Notes under the pieces: generated by a model
Databases searched by the model: none
What the model was told of the DNA's origin: nothing
What the model saw: only the letters and a program-made list of their open reading frames with translations
Part shown: positions 17,091 to 27,000 of the stretch, piece by piece
How positions within the stretch are numbered: position 1 is the stretch's first letter
Layout: each line of letters begins with the position of its first letter
Origin: Acidimicrobiia bacterium
GTDB lineage: Bacteria > Actinomycetota > Acidimicrobiia > Acidimicrobiales > SKKL01
Assembly (NCBI GenBank): GCA_041676705.1
Contig: JBAYRL010000005.1
Span: 124,001-188,000, forward strand
Length of the DNA: 64,000 nucleotides
Direction of reading: 5' to 3'
Position numbers and translations under genes: made by a program

Positions 17091-18029
17091 ATGCAACCAG
17101 ATGAAGCAACCGCCCAGATTCTTGCTGTTGTGAACTCGGCCGAAGTTGATCCGGCGGAGCGCACACCACAGACCTCACGCGAGGCGTACCGTGGTCTATC
17201 GCTAATGCTGCCCGAGGGTGCCGATGTTCTGGTGACTAACCGCAGCGTGCCTGGGCCAGCTGGTGAAATTCCTGTGCGAGTTTATACCCCCGAAGGCCAA
17301 GGCCCATTCGGCGTGCTTATGTACATTCACGGCGGTGGCTGGGTCATTGGTGATCTAGATACCCACGACCACACCTGTCGTAGTCTTTGCGATGAGGCCG
17401 GGGTCATGGTGGTGTCGGTAGATTATCGCTTGGCACCAGAAAACCCCTTCCCGGCGGCGGTCGACGATTGTTGGTCGGTGCTTGAATGGTTGGGCAGCCA
17501 CGCCGGTGAACTAGGTGGAGACCCAAATCGAATAGCGGTTGGTGGTGACAGCGCAGGCGGAAACCTAAGCGCAGTATTGGCGCTAATGGCCCGCGACGCT
17601 GGCGGTCCCAAGATCAAAGCCCAGCTACTGGTTTACCCAGCGGTCGATATGACGGCGCAAAATATCGAGAAGTATCCGTCACTAACCGAGAATGCGGAAG
17701 GTTATTTGTTGACCCTCGATTCGATGGTTTGGTTTGGTGAACAGTATTTAACCGATGAACAACAACGTAACGATTGGCGGGTGTCGCCTATGTTGGCCAC
17801 CAACCACGCCGAGCTACCAAGGGCTTTGGTAATCACCGCCGGATTCGACCCGCTGCGTGATGAGGGCACGGCTTATGCCAAAAAGCTGAGCGATGCTGGC
17901 GTTGAAACCGAGCATTTACATTATCCAACCACGATCCACACCATGTTTCAGCTGGGCCCGGTAATTCCCGCTGGGGCCGAAGCTATTAGTGCGGCGGCCG
18001 AACTTCTGCGTGAAACGATTGGTTCGTAA
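17091..18029 (+). CDS. Alpha/beta hydrolase of the hormone-sensitive-lipase family
   Basis: Carboxylesterase of 312 residues. The oxyanion motif HGGGW (YIHGGGWVIG), the nucleophile motif GDSAGG, the acid in ITAGFDPLRDEG and the histidine in IHTMFQL define the HSL/LipN-type family. VDYRLAPENPFPAAVDD is the conserved block between the oxyanion hole and nucleophile. It is cytoplasmic by sequence, with no signal peptide. The ribosome site AGAGGGGG lies upstream of the ATG. Likely substrates are short- to medium-chain esters; regulation by the divergent TetR gene is inferred from position. Confidence 0.92.
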   Translation: MQPDEATAQILAVVNSAEVDPAERTPQTSREAYRGLSLMLPEGADVLVTNRSVPGPAGEIPVRVYTPEGQGPFGVLMYIHGGGWVIGDLDTHDHTCRSLCDEAGVMVVSVDYRLAPENPFPAAVDDCWSVLEWLGSHAGELGGDPNRIAVGGDSAGGNLSAVLALMARDAGGPKIKAQLLVYPAVDMTAQNIEKYPSLTENAEGYLLTLDSMVWFGEQYLTDEQQRNDWRVSPMLATNHAELPRALVITAGFDPLRDEGTAYAKKLSDAGVETEHLHYPTTIHTMFQLGPVIPAGAEAISAAAELLRETIGS

Positions 18030-18093
18030 GGGCCGGCCAGTCTTTCCCGATAATCCGATCCAACGTGACGGGGCCTTAGGTTAGGCTGGCCAA

Positions 18094-19296
18094 ATGGCTC
18101 TCATTGACCGCTCAATTCTTGAAGACGCCGAAGCGTTCTTACCGGAGGTAGTTAAGCTTCGGCGCAAACTTCACCAACATCCCGAGCTGGGCCTAGATTT
18201 GCCTTTCACCCAGGCCGCCATTATTGAAGCGCTTGAGGGTCTTCCTGTGACTATCGCCACCGGACGCCAGTTGTCATCAGTGGTGGTCGAGTTAGAAGGC
18301 AGTGGCCCTGGGCGTCGAGTTCTGTTGCGCGGCGACATGGACGCTTTGGAAATGCCAGAAGACACTGGCCTACCGTTTTCAAGCCAGGTTCCAAATGCCA
18401 TGCATGCCTGTGGGCATGACGGCCATGTTTCGATGCTGGTAGGTGCGGTTCACCTCTTAGCGGCTCGTCGTGATGACTGGTCGGGCAGCGTTCGCTTCAT
18501 GTTCCAGCCTGGCGAAGAAGGCTACGGTGGGGCGCCGCTCATGATTGAGGAAGGTGTTACCAAAGATGTTGATGCCGCTTTTGCGATTCATGTAACGCCG
18601 AACCTGCCGAGCGGCTGGGTGGCAACCCGTCCCGGTGCCTTGCTGGCTTCAGAAGATACCATCGCCATCACGGTTCGGGGCCGTGGCGGTCATGCTTCAA
18701 CACCTCATTTGGCAGCTGATCCAGTCACAACAACGGCCGAAATAGTAATGGCTATTCAAGCCACTGTGACACGCCAAATAGACATTTTTAATCCGGCCGT
18801 GGTTACGCTGACCCAGCTCCGAGCCAGTGATGCTCCCAACGTGATTCCCGAGTCAGTCTTTTTGGGCGGTACCATCCGCACGGTTTCGGAACATACTCGA
18901 ACCAAGGTTAAAGAAGCTGTCACTCGAACGGCGCTCAACGTTGCTGCCGCTCACGGGCTTGAGGCCGAGGTCAACATCAAGAGCGGTTATCCGGTTACGA
19001 CTACTCATCCGGCTACAGCGGCCTTGGTACTCGAGATTGCACCTAAGGTTCTGCCAGAAGGAGGACGCGCCGTTGAAGCTCCAGCACCGACCATGGGGGC
19101 TGAAGACTGGAGCTACGTTCTGCAAGAGGTGCCAGGTGCGATGGCTTTCTTGGGTGTTTGCCCACCTGAGATTCCCGACCCGCGCAATGCTCCGGCGTGT
19201 CATTCCAACGTGATGATGATGAACGAAGATGCCATGGCGTCCGGTGTGGCTTTGCACGTAGCTATGGCCTTGCGTTTGTTAGAAGGCCCGGCTTAG
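18094..19296 (+). CDS. M20 family amidohydrolase (N-acyl-amino acid / hippurate hydrolase type)
   Basis: Metallopeptidase of 400 residues. Conserved blocks are LRRKLHQHPELGLDLPFTQ in pieces, RGDMDALEMPEDTGLPF, the metal motif HACGHDGHVSML, FQPGEEGYGG, the dimerisation-domain GRGGHAS, and the C-terminal GAEDWSYVLQEVPGAM. This pattern is that of the AmaA/HipO/IAA-amino acid hydrolase group, which removes acyl groups from N-acylated amino acids. It follows the esterase by 64 bases on the same strand, perhaps in one unit for hydrolysing acylated compounds. Confidence 0.92.
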   Translation: MALIDRSILEDAEAFLPEVVKLRRKLHQHPELGLDLPFTQAAIIEALEGLPVTIATGRQLSSVVVELEGSGPGRRVLLRGDMDALEMPEDTGLPFSSQVPNAMHACGHDGHVSMLVGAVHLLAARRDDWSGSVRFMFQPGEEGYGGAPLMIEEGVTKDVDAAFAIHVTPNLPSGWVATRPGALLASEDTIAITVRGRGGHASTPHLAADPVTTTAEIVMAIQATVTRQIDIFNPAVVTLTQLRASDAPNVIPESVFLGGTIRTVSEHTRTKVKEAVTRTALNVAAAHGLEAEVNIKSGYPVTTTHPATAALVLEIAPKVLPEGGRAVEAPAPTMGAEDWSYVLQEVPGAMAFLGVCPPEIPDPRNAPACHSNVMMMNEDAMASGVALHVAMALRLLEGPA

Positions 19297-19330
19297 AGCA
19301 TTCGCGGTGCCAAGCTATCGCTCTAAGCTT

Positions 19331-20251
19331 CTAACGCTGTGAGTCTTTCACCGAACCGATAAGAGGAAAGCCATCTAAAGCCTGAACGGCGCAGGTTAAG
19401 GCACGATCGTCTTGTTCGGCCCAGGTCGCTTCTGTGGGGCCGAGCCACAACAGGCCGAGTTCGGAGCGCGCCAAGGTGTGACCCACGTAATCTTCAAAGG
19501 CGTCTTGGCAAATGCGTTGTGATTCAGCGTCTCGAGCCGCGTTTCCAGGGTAGGTACTTCCCTTTTCACCGGAAAGAGCCGTGGTCTTGATTACCTCTGC
19601 CAGATGAGCATCTTCACAATCAAAAATATGGACCAAGGCCAGTATGATCGGCTCTTCTTCGGCTTCTACAGCCGGGCTGAAACAGTCACCGGTGGCTAGG
19701 TCAAAGACCGATGTAACCGAATCTTCGAGTTCGTCAGAATTACCTGCTTTAGAATCTAAGACCTCGGTTCCTTCGGTGGTAAGCGCGGCTTGGTTCTGGC
19801 CTGAATCTTCGTCGTTGCGCAGAGCGTCATTTGATGAATTTGTAACGTTGGCCTCTGATTCACCGTTATCGTCGGAATTGCTTAGAAGCCTAGAAACCCC
19901 GACGAAGACCACCAGAACACTTACCAAGGTTAAGGCCCCAATGCCCAGCCACTGTTTTACGGGACGAGAGTTGGGTCGGTCTAGGTTGAGACCGCGGCGC
20001 GGTCGCCTCGACTTTTCTTCCTCCCGGTCGAGGTCGAGCGGTTCCATTTTCCGGAATACGAATGGTTCTTGAACTCCAGGTTTAGAACCTCTGGGCCCGG
20101 CGGCATTACGACGCGTTTCTCGCGCTGGACGTGTCTCGCGTGACTGCGGAGCAGCGTTGGGCCGGTGTTCTCGGCCTGGTTTTGCTTGCGGTGGGTACCA
20201 GCGACCGTTGGAGGCTTGCCACCATCCAGGGCCTTGGGATGTGTCGCTCAT
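19331..20251 (-). CDS. PGWW-motif membrane protein with Septum_form domain
   Basis: Protein of 306 residues with three parts. The N-terminus has the actinobacterial GWWQASNGRWYPPQ motif (DUF2510-like). A charged, Arg/Pro-rich cytoplasmic stretch leads to one membrane helix near residues 103-122. After an Asn/Asp/Ser-rich linker, the extracytoplasmic C-terminal ~110 residues start with DLATGDCFSP and contain paired cysteines (FDCEDAHLAEVI, RICQDAFEDYVG, ALTCAVQAL), as in the Septum_form family. The function of this family is poorly known; a cell-envelope role is likely. It is the last gene downstream of an exporter pair. Confidence 0.78.
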   Translation of the reverse strand: MSDTSQGPGWWQASNGRWYPPQAKPGREHRPNAAPQSRETRPARETRRNAAGPRGSKPGVQEPFVFRKMEPLDLDREEEKSRRPRRGLNLDRPNSRPVKQWLGIGALTLVSVLVVFVGVSRLLSNSDDNGESEANVTNSSNDALRNDEDSGQNQAALTTEGTEVLDSKAGNSDELEDSVTSVFDLATGDCFSPAVEAEEEPIILALVHIFDCEDAHLAEVIKTTALSGEKGSTYPGNAARDAESQRICQDAFEDYVGHTLARSELGLLWLGPTEATWAEQDDRALTCAVQALDGFPLIGSVKDSQR

Positions 20252-20314
20252 TTGTTGTGACGTACGTTCATGACCAGCACTGACCTAATAGTTAGACTAA
20301 ACGACACTAGTGGT

Positions 20315-21511
20315 TCAATTGCGGAGTTCTCGTAATGCGGTCCAAATCCTAATAGGCGCTCCCAACCGTAGGATTGAACGTTCATAGATTCGTGCCGCGA
20401 TACGGATCAAGAACCAGGCACCCAACAAAGTGACGAGTACTGAACCCACGATATCTACAGGTGAGGCTGCTCCTTGGGCAATTCTGGCTGGCATCACCAT
20501 TGGTGCCGTGAAGGGTATGTACGACACAATCCGGGCAGCCAAACTGCTGGGATTGGGACCGACAACTCCAAGCGACACAAAATAGCCAGCTAAGAGTGTG
20601 ACGGTTAGTGGAGTAACGGCGCTCTGCGCATCTTCTTGGCGGCTAACGAGCGACCCGGCGGCCGCAAACGCTACGGCATAGAAACCGAACCCCAAAATGA
20701 ACCAGCCTAAGACCGACAACATGGCCGGTAATAGATCCCACGGCACTGAGACCGAAGAAAAGATCATGGCCGCGCCCAAACCTAAAATGGCAGTGGTGGT
20801 GAGCTGAGCGAGGCCCAACAAGCCAATGCCAATGACTTTGCCAGCCAGTAATGAGCGAGCCGGAACCGCCGCCAAGACAACCTCCACCACTCTCGAAGAT
20901 TTTTCTTCGAGCACACCAGAAAGCACCCAGGCCCCGTAGCTGTTGATGGCAATAAAAAGTGCGATTACTCCGATTAGGGCCGCCGCAGATTGCACTGTTT
21001 CCTGATCGGACTCATCCTCCCCAACCACATCGAGCGGTTCAGACTGGAGGGCTTCGCCGATTTGGGTTGCCGTCAATCCAGCATCGGTTAAACCCGCCAC
21101 CAATTGTGCTTGGCTAAAACCAATCTGAACCGTTAAGACCAATGCGTCGGGAGTGGATTCCTTAGTGTAAATACTGGCGGGGTTAACAAGAACCGCGTCG
21201 TGGTCTTCCAGCTGATCGGCGACATCGGTTTCCGGGTCAAAGTTGGCCGTGTCGGTTGCCGACAAGTGTGTAATCACTAGGTTGGCTTCTTGGCTGGTGG
21301 CAGTTTGGCCTGCCAATTCTTCAAAAGCTTCGGGTGTATTGCCAACCACCAGCAAAGACCAGGTCGGCGGTTCGTCGTCGCCAGAAAAAATGGCGGGCAC
21401 AATGATTATCGCTAAGACGATTACGATTGTGATTACGGAGGAAACTTGGAAGCTGCGAGAGCCACCTCGTTGACGAATTTCGCGTTCTGCTACTAGCCAC
21501 ACGTTCTTCAT
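20315..21511 (-). CDS. ABC-2 type exporter permease (NatB-like)
   Basis: Membrane subunit of 398 residues. It has an N-terminal helix (residues ~23-45), a long extracytoplasmic domain to about residue 175, then five or six membrane helices including the ABC2 block SGVLEEKSSRVVEVVLAAVPARSLLAGKVIG in pieces, and YIPFTAPMVMPARI. This layout is that of NatB-type Na+/peptide or drug exporters. Its start overlaps the stop of the ATPase gene by four bases, so the two are coupled. Substrate is unknown. Confidence 0.87.
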   Translation of the reverse strand: MKNVWLVAEREIRQRGGSRSFQVSSVITIVIVLAIIIVPAIFSGDDEPPTWSLLVVGNTPEAFEELAGQTATSQEANLVITHLSATDTANFDPETDVADQLEDHDAVLVNPASIYTKESTPDALVLTVQIGFSQAQLVAGLTDAGLTATQIGEALQSEPLDVVGEDESDQETVQSAAALIGVIALFIAINSYGAWVLSGVLEEKSSRVVEVVLAAVPARSLLAGKVIGIGLLGLAQLTTTAILGLGAAMIFSSVSVPWDLLPAMLSVLGWFILGFGFYAVAFAAAGSLVSRQEDAQSAVTPLTVTLLAGYFVSLGVVGPNPSSLAARIVSYIPFTAPMVMPARIAQGAASPVDIVGSVLVTLLGAWFLIRIAARIYERSILRLGAPIRIWTALRELRN

Positions 21512-22425
21512 CCGCCAACCTCCGAAACGTCGACTTCGCCGTTAACAGCCTCTACAAAAATCTCAGCTAGTGACGGTGGCTCCCAGCTAAACGAACTGAC
21601 TTCACCAGCTGCTTGGGCATCGGTGAGCAAACGTCCAACCTCCACAGCACTAGACACCAGGGCTGTGGTTTCGTCAGCACGGCGTTTCAATTTCGTAGGG
21701 TTCGCAAAGCTCAAGTCCCACTCGGTTTGGGGATCAGTGAACCGTGCGGTGAGGCGCCGAACTTGGCTGGTCGCTCGAAGCTCGGCCAGAGTCCCAGCGA
21801 GTGCTTTGGCCCCACGGTGGATAATCACGATGTCATCGCAAAGCGCTTCCACCAAATCGAGTTGATGGCTAGAAAAGATAATGGTGCGTCCCCGTGCAGC
21901 TTCGGTTCGCAGCACTTCTTCCATGTCCGCCACGCCAAGGGGGTCAAGGCCTGAGAAAGGCTCGTCAAGCACTAAGAGATCGGGTGAATGCACCAGAGCC
22001 GCTGCTAACTGTACGCGCTGCTGGTTCCCATGAGAAAGTGTTTCGAGAGTGTCATTAGCGCGATCGGTTAGACCAAAGGTTTCGAGCCAAGTGCTGGCGG
22101 CCAATGTGGCCTCGGCTTTGGTTAGCCCGTGGGTCCGACCAAAATAAATTAGCTGATCGTTACACTTCATTTTGGGGTAAAGGCCGCGCTGTTCGGGCAT
22201 ATAACCAAATGAAGAACGCGCGGTGGCGTCAACGGGTTTCCCACGCCACTGCACCCGGCCCGAGTCGAGTGAGATTAAACCAAAAATCGAGCGCATAGCA
22301 GTGGTCTTACCGGCTCCATTAGGACCCAAAAACCCGAGTAAACGACCAGGTTGGGCACTAAAAGACAAGTTGTCTAATGCTTGTAGTTCACCGAAGTGTC
22401 GGTTTAGGCCTTCAAGTTCAAGCAT
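21508..22425 (-). CDS. ABC exporter ATP-binding protein (NatA-like)
   Basis: ATPase of 305 residues partnering the NatB-like permease. Walker A is GPNGAGKTTAM, the signature is LSHGNQQRVQLA, Walker B is LLVLDEPFSGLDPLG and the H-loop is IIFSSHQLD. The C-terminal ~90 residues are the DUF4162-like extension seen in this exporter class. The translation start has AGGG eight bases upstream. A possible small gene ends ten bases before it on the same strand. Confidence 0.92.
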   Translation of the reverse strand: MLELEGLNRHFGELQALDNLSFSAQPGRLLGFLGPNGAGKTTAMRSIFGLISLDSGRVQWRGKPVDATARSSFGYMPEQRGLYPKMKCNDQLIYFGRTHGLTKAEATLAASTWLETFGLTDRANDTLETLSHGNQQRVQLAAALVHSPDLLVLDEPFSGLDPLGVADMEEVLRTEAARGRTIIFSSHQLDLVEALCDDIVIIHRGAKALAGTLAELRATSQVRRLTARFTDPQTEWDLSFANPTKLKRRADETTALVSSAVEVGRLLTDAQAAGEVSSFSWEPPSLAEIFVEAVNGEVDVSEVGG

Positions 22426-22434
22426 CGTTCAACC

Positions 22435-22596
22435 CTAGATGCACAAGTTGAAGCTGACGTGGCATGCAGGTGATTCCAGGTGGTGAGAACCGGCCTCGAC
22501 GATAAAGTCAAGACCAATGTATTCCTTCTTCTCCAACGGTGAACAGAAACCGGTTGCGCCCGAGTCGAAGGCCGTTGGGGTGTCCCCTAGAACCAT
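22435..22596 (-). CDS. Possible small protein upstream of the NatAB genes
   Basis: A 53-codon frame from ATG 22596 ends ten bases before the exporter ATPase start. Its codons end mostly in C or G in the manner of the surrounding genes (GAC, ACC, TTC, GAG, AAG, CAC), which is better than expected for a chance frame. The product contains three cysteines and several histidines (GFCSPLEKKEY, SHHLESPACHVSF). I do not recognise it. Against it: no good ribosome site, and its start overlaps the start of the divergent LeuC-like gene by two bases, with the frame also open further upstream to a TTG at 22656. Confidence 0.35.
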   Translation of the reverse strand: MVLGDTPTAFDSGATGFCSPLEKKEYIGLDFIVEAGSHHLESPACHVSFNLCI

Positions 22597-24049
22597 GGTG
22601 GACAAAATTTGGGATTCACATTTGGTAAATCTTCCCGTTGCGACGCCACCTAGCAAGATTGGCAGCCAAACCCAAGCCGCTCCGGCCAGCGAAGCCAGGG
22701 TCGACCATGTGTACCTGCACGAACATGAACTTGGTCTAATCGCACGCCTGGGGGAACAAGGGGTGCAGATTCATTCCCGCCACGGCATTGTTGCCTGCGC
22801 CGATCAACAAATTTCAACGCGTCGGGTAGGCAAATCTGATTCCGAGAGTGAGCCTCGATGGGCACCGCTGTCGGCCCAGGATGTGGCGACCTTTGAGAGA
22901 CTTGAAGATTATTCGGCCCAGCTCGACGTACCGATTTTTGGTCCTGGTGATGACCGTGGCGGGGTACTGAATGTGGTCGGTCCGGAACAAGGCATGACCT
23001 GGCCTGGGGCCCTGGTGGTGGGTTCGGACAATCACATGTCGACCCACGGCGCTTTTGGCGCGCTCGGCTTGGTGCTAGCGCCACAAGATTTAACAGCCGT
23101 GGTTTCGCGGCGATCAATCATTGGTATTAGGCCCAAAGTTGTACGGTTGGCCGTTCAAGGCGCGTTGCGGGAGCCAGTCGATGCCAAAGATTTGGCTTTG
23201 TGGCTCTTAGGCCAGCTCGGCCCGTTAACAAACCGTGATGTGGTGCTTGAACTTGGTGGTTCAGCGGTGCGTGGATTGTCCATCGAAGGCCGCATGACCT
23301 TGTGCAACATGATGGTGGAAACCGGTGCGCTGAGTGCGTTGGTGGCCCCCGACCAAAAAACGTTTGACTATTTAGAATCGCGGCTCTTCGCCCCCAAGGG
23401 TCATGAGTGGGAGCGTTCGCTGAAGCAATGGCGGGCGCTAGTGAGCGATGCTGGCGCTCCTGTTTCTGCCGAATGGGCTCTATTGGCCTCGGGAATTTCA
23501 CCCCAAGTCAGCTGGGGCACGCGAGCCTGGCAAAGCTGCGCCATCAATGGTGTGGTGCCCGACCCTCATCCCACCAACGAAACACGCCGCAAAGCTGATC
23601 GGGAAGCCCTTTTCCTCCAAGGTCTTGAGCCGGGTCAACCGATCAACTCGATTGCTATTGACCAGGTGTTTATCGGTTCATGCACTAACGGTCGTATTGA
23701 AGATCTACGGGCCGCCGCTAAGGTTCTGCAACAAGGCTCAGTGGTAGTTCCCACCTTGGTAGTGCCTGGTTCTCAGCCAGTGGCGCGCCAAGCGGAAGCT
23801 GAAGGATTGCCCGAAATTTTCCTGGCTGCCGGTGCCGAATGGCGGGCACCAGGGTGCTCGCTGTGCATCGGCGCCAACGGTGACGCCGTGGCACCGGGGA
23901 CCCGACTAGCGTCAACCGCTAATAACCCAAGCCGAGACCGAGTGGGTCCTGATTCACGTGTTCACGTGTTAGGGCCCACCACGGCCGCAGCTACTGCCCT
24001 ACGTGGTTTCCTCTATGACGCGAACTCGCTTGGTGAAGCGGCGCTTTAG
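22595..24049 (+). CDS. Divergent 3-isopropylmalate dehydratase large-subunit-like protein (LeuC paralogue)
   Basis: Aconitase-superfamily protein of 484 residues resembling LeuC along most of its length: MVDKIWDSHLV at the start, VVGPEQGMTWPGALVVGSDNH, SIEGRMTLCNMMVE, GISPQVSWGT, DQVFIGSCTNGRIEDLRAAA and PGCSLCIGAN. The three cluster cysteines are kept (about C363, C421, C424). However, the canonical DHN stretch reads DQQ, the GDSHT stretch reads SDNHM, and the usual IDRHLVHExTSPQ block is absent. No leuD lies nearby. It may be an altered-specificity enzyme or inactive. An in-frame ATG at 22517 would add 26 residues not seen in the family. Confidence 0.8.
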   Translation: MVDKIWDSHLVNLPVATPPSKIGSQTQAAPASEARVDHVYLHEHELGLIARLGEQGVQIHSRHGIVACADQQISTRRVGKSDSESEPRWAPLSAQDVATFERLEDYSAQLDVPIFGPGDDRGGVLNVVGPEQGMTWPGALVVGSDNHMSTHGAFGALGLVLAPQDLTAVVSRRSIIGIRPKVVRLAVQGALREPVDAKDLALWLLGQLGPLTNRDVVLELGGSAVRGLSIEGRMTLCNMMVETGALSALVAPDQKTFDYLESRLFAPKGHEWERSLKQWRALVSDAGAPVSAEWALLASGISPQVSWGTRAWQSCAINGVVPDPHPTNETRRKADREALFLQGLEPGQPINSIAIDQVFIGSCTNGRIEDLRAAAKVLQQGSVVVPTLVVPGSQPVARQAEAEGLPEIFLAAGAEWRAPGCSLCIGANGDAVAPGTRLASTANNPSRDRVGPDSRVHVLGPTTAAATALRGFLYDANSLGEAAL

Positions 24050-27000
24050 GCCGTCCATTAGCGAATACACCACCGGCACCACTAAGAGAGTTAGGAAAGT
24101 GGAGCTGAACAAACCACCAATCACCACCCGACCAAGCTCTTCAGAAATTAATCCGCTGCCGCCAAAGCCAAAGGCCAGCGGGATGAGGGCCAACATGGTG
24201 GCCAGAGCCGTCATTAGAACCGGACGCAGGCGAGTCATTGCACCTTCGACAAGTGCGTTGTGCACGCTATAGCCGCGTTCGGTACGCAGCATGATGATGT
24301 ATTCCAACATCACAATGGCGTTGGTCACCACAATGCCAACCAACATCAACAAGCCCAGCATGGCGTTAATGCTCAACGAGGATCCGGTGACCCACAAAGC
24401 TGAGATGGCACCGATCACGGCCAAGGGCAGCGTGAAGAGGATCACGAATGGGTCAAGCCAGCTTCGGAACAAAGCCGCCATAATGCCATAAACCAAGATG
24501 ATTGAGGCTCCAATTGCTAGCAACATATTGGTGAAACCTTCATCTAAGTCGCTAGCCACACCGCCTTGGTAAACCTTGATTCCATCGGGTAACTGAACGG
24601 CGTCAACGGCCTCATTCACCTTGATCGTGATAGCGGACACATCATCGGCAACGATCTCGGCTCCGACCGAGGCTGCTTCGTGACCGTCTACCCGGGTGAG
24701 CACCATTTGTCGAGCGACCTCGGTCGGTGTCGCTACATCACCGAGGGTAACTTCGTTGTTAAGTGGCAATGAGGCCAGCTCGTTAGCGGTGACCGGTTGG
24801 GAGGTGACTACTCTTAGCTGTACCGGAAGAGCGCCGTTCTCAGTGGGTATCACCGTTACCTGTTCACCAATGCTCAGCTGCGCGACGGCACCCGCAATTT
24901 GCTCGGCGGTAAAGCCAGCGTCAGCGGCGCGTTGCTGGTCGATTTGAAGCTCAATTGCTGGAACGGCACCGGAAATATCGCTGTGGATGTTAACCAGCTC
25001 ATCAATTTCAGCAATGGCAGCTTCAATGGCAGCAGCCGTTTCCGGCAAAACTGTTGCTGCTTCAGGGGTTTCAGCACTGATCGTGATGTCAACGCTGCTA
25101 GTTGAAAAGCCGGTAGTTTCCGTTGAGATCGTGATGTTCTCGCCACCCTCAACTTCCTCTGGCAGCCGCTTCCGTAGGTCTTCTGCTACGCGCCCTTTGG
25201 GGTTCGAGTTAGCAAAAGTTGCCGTGATAGTGGCGGAGTTTGGATCTTGGCCACCCAGAATTGCGCTCAAAGCACCGAGGCCCCCCGAGCTTCCCGTAAT
25301 TACCGTTTCGTAGGTTTCCACGTTGTAGTCGGCCAGTAATCCTTCCACGGAAATAGCTCGCTCAAGCACAACATCGCGTGATTCTCCAGGTAAGGCAGGC
25401 ACGCTAATTACGACCGTGTTCTCACCAGTATCGGGTAGGAAAACAAGTGGGAGGGTAGGTACAAGCGCCAAACTCCCAACTAACAAGACACCAGAAATTC
25501 CGAGTGTTGCCCCACGGCGGCGTAGTGACCATTCAAGGATCGGCTGGTACATCCGGGCCAGACGGCCATGTCGGGAATCATCGGGATTCTCGTGAATCTT
25601 CACGCCTTTGGACATCAAGAGACGCACCAAAGCGGGTAACACCGTTACTGCTGCCAAGAGCGATGCCAACAAGGCGAACACCACGGCCAGGGCAAAGGGC
25701 AAGAACAGCTCTCCGATGATGCCACCGACCAAACCAAGCGGTAAGAAAACAGCGGCTGTGGTGGCGGTTGCTCCCACGATGGCTAACGTGACTTCTCTTG
25801 CCCCTCGGGTTACCGCGGTGTGGGTTTCTTCACCGGCAGCCATATGCCGGTAGATACTCTCGAGCACCACAATCGAATCATCGATAACTCGACCGATGGC
25901 GATCGTTAAACCGCCTAGCGTCATGAGGTTTAAGGTGTTCCCAGTCAGGTGAAGGGCCACAATGGCGGTCAAGATCGAAAATGGGATAGAAACCGCGGTC
26001 ACAATGGTGCTGCGTCCGCTCCGCAAGAAAGCCAGCACAATCAGGACTGCAAGCACCCCACCGATAACGCCTTTCAACACCATGTCGAACACGGACTCTT
26101 CGATGAAATCGGCTTGGTTCTGTGTGATGTTGATATTCACACCGGCCGGTAGAGAGTCGGCCAACTCATCAAAAACGTCGAGCACATCATGTGCGACCGC
26201 CACGGTATTACCCGATTTGTTCTTTGCTACTTGTAGCCCCACGGCAGGTTTGCCATTTGAACGGTTTACCCCGGTTGGCGTGCTCTCAATAACGTCGATT
26301 GAGGCAACGTCGCCCAAGCTTAGGGTTCCACCCCCAGGAAGTGGAACTGCAGCGGCCGCTAGGGCATCGCTTGATGAAAACGTCATAACTGCATCAACCG
26401 GTGTGAATCCGCTGCTGCTGACTACACCACCAGCGGGAAGTACAACGTTGTTGGCCCGCAGTACGTTCGCCACCTCTTCGTAGCTCAATCCGTGAGAAAT
26501 TAGGGCCTCGCGATCGAGTGAGATGCTGATTTGTTGCAAGGCACCGCCCACGATTTCGACACTGCCGACTCCGTCGATTCGATTGAGCTTTGGCGCGACA
26601 ACGTTGTTGGCCAAGGTCAGTAGCTCGTGGTCGCTTAAATCACCCTCCAGGGTGGCCATAACCACCGGCAAGGTGGCTGGGTCAAGCATCAGGGTGTTCG
26701 TCTGTACCGAAGGTGGTAACGGAACGCCGCGTAAGGCTTCATTAACGGCGGCGTTGGTTTCCTTCAGGTCAATTCCGAAGTCAAACATCAACAGCACCAC
26801 GCCTAAGCCACTAGTGGTGGTCGATTGTGAGGTGTTCAGACCGTCAAGTTCAGCCGTAACGGCCTCAAGCGGCGCGATGGCACTGCGTACAATTTCCCCA
26901 GGCTGCATATCGGGGGCTTCGACAACTACGACCACCAATGGCAGGTTGATGTCCGGTAGCAGCTCTTGGTTGATTTGTTTGGCCGAAATTGTGCCAGAAC

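Noticed and set aside
22517..22594. N-terminal 26-residue extension of the LeuC-like protein
   Set aside because: The family N-terminus aligns at MVDKIWDSHLV (ATG 22595), and the extension resembles nothing in LeuC; it is possible but not supported.
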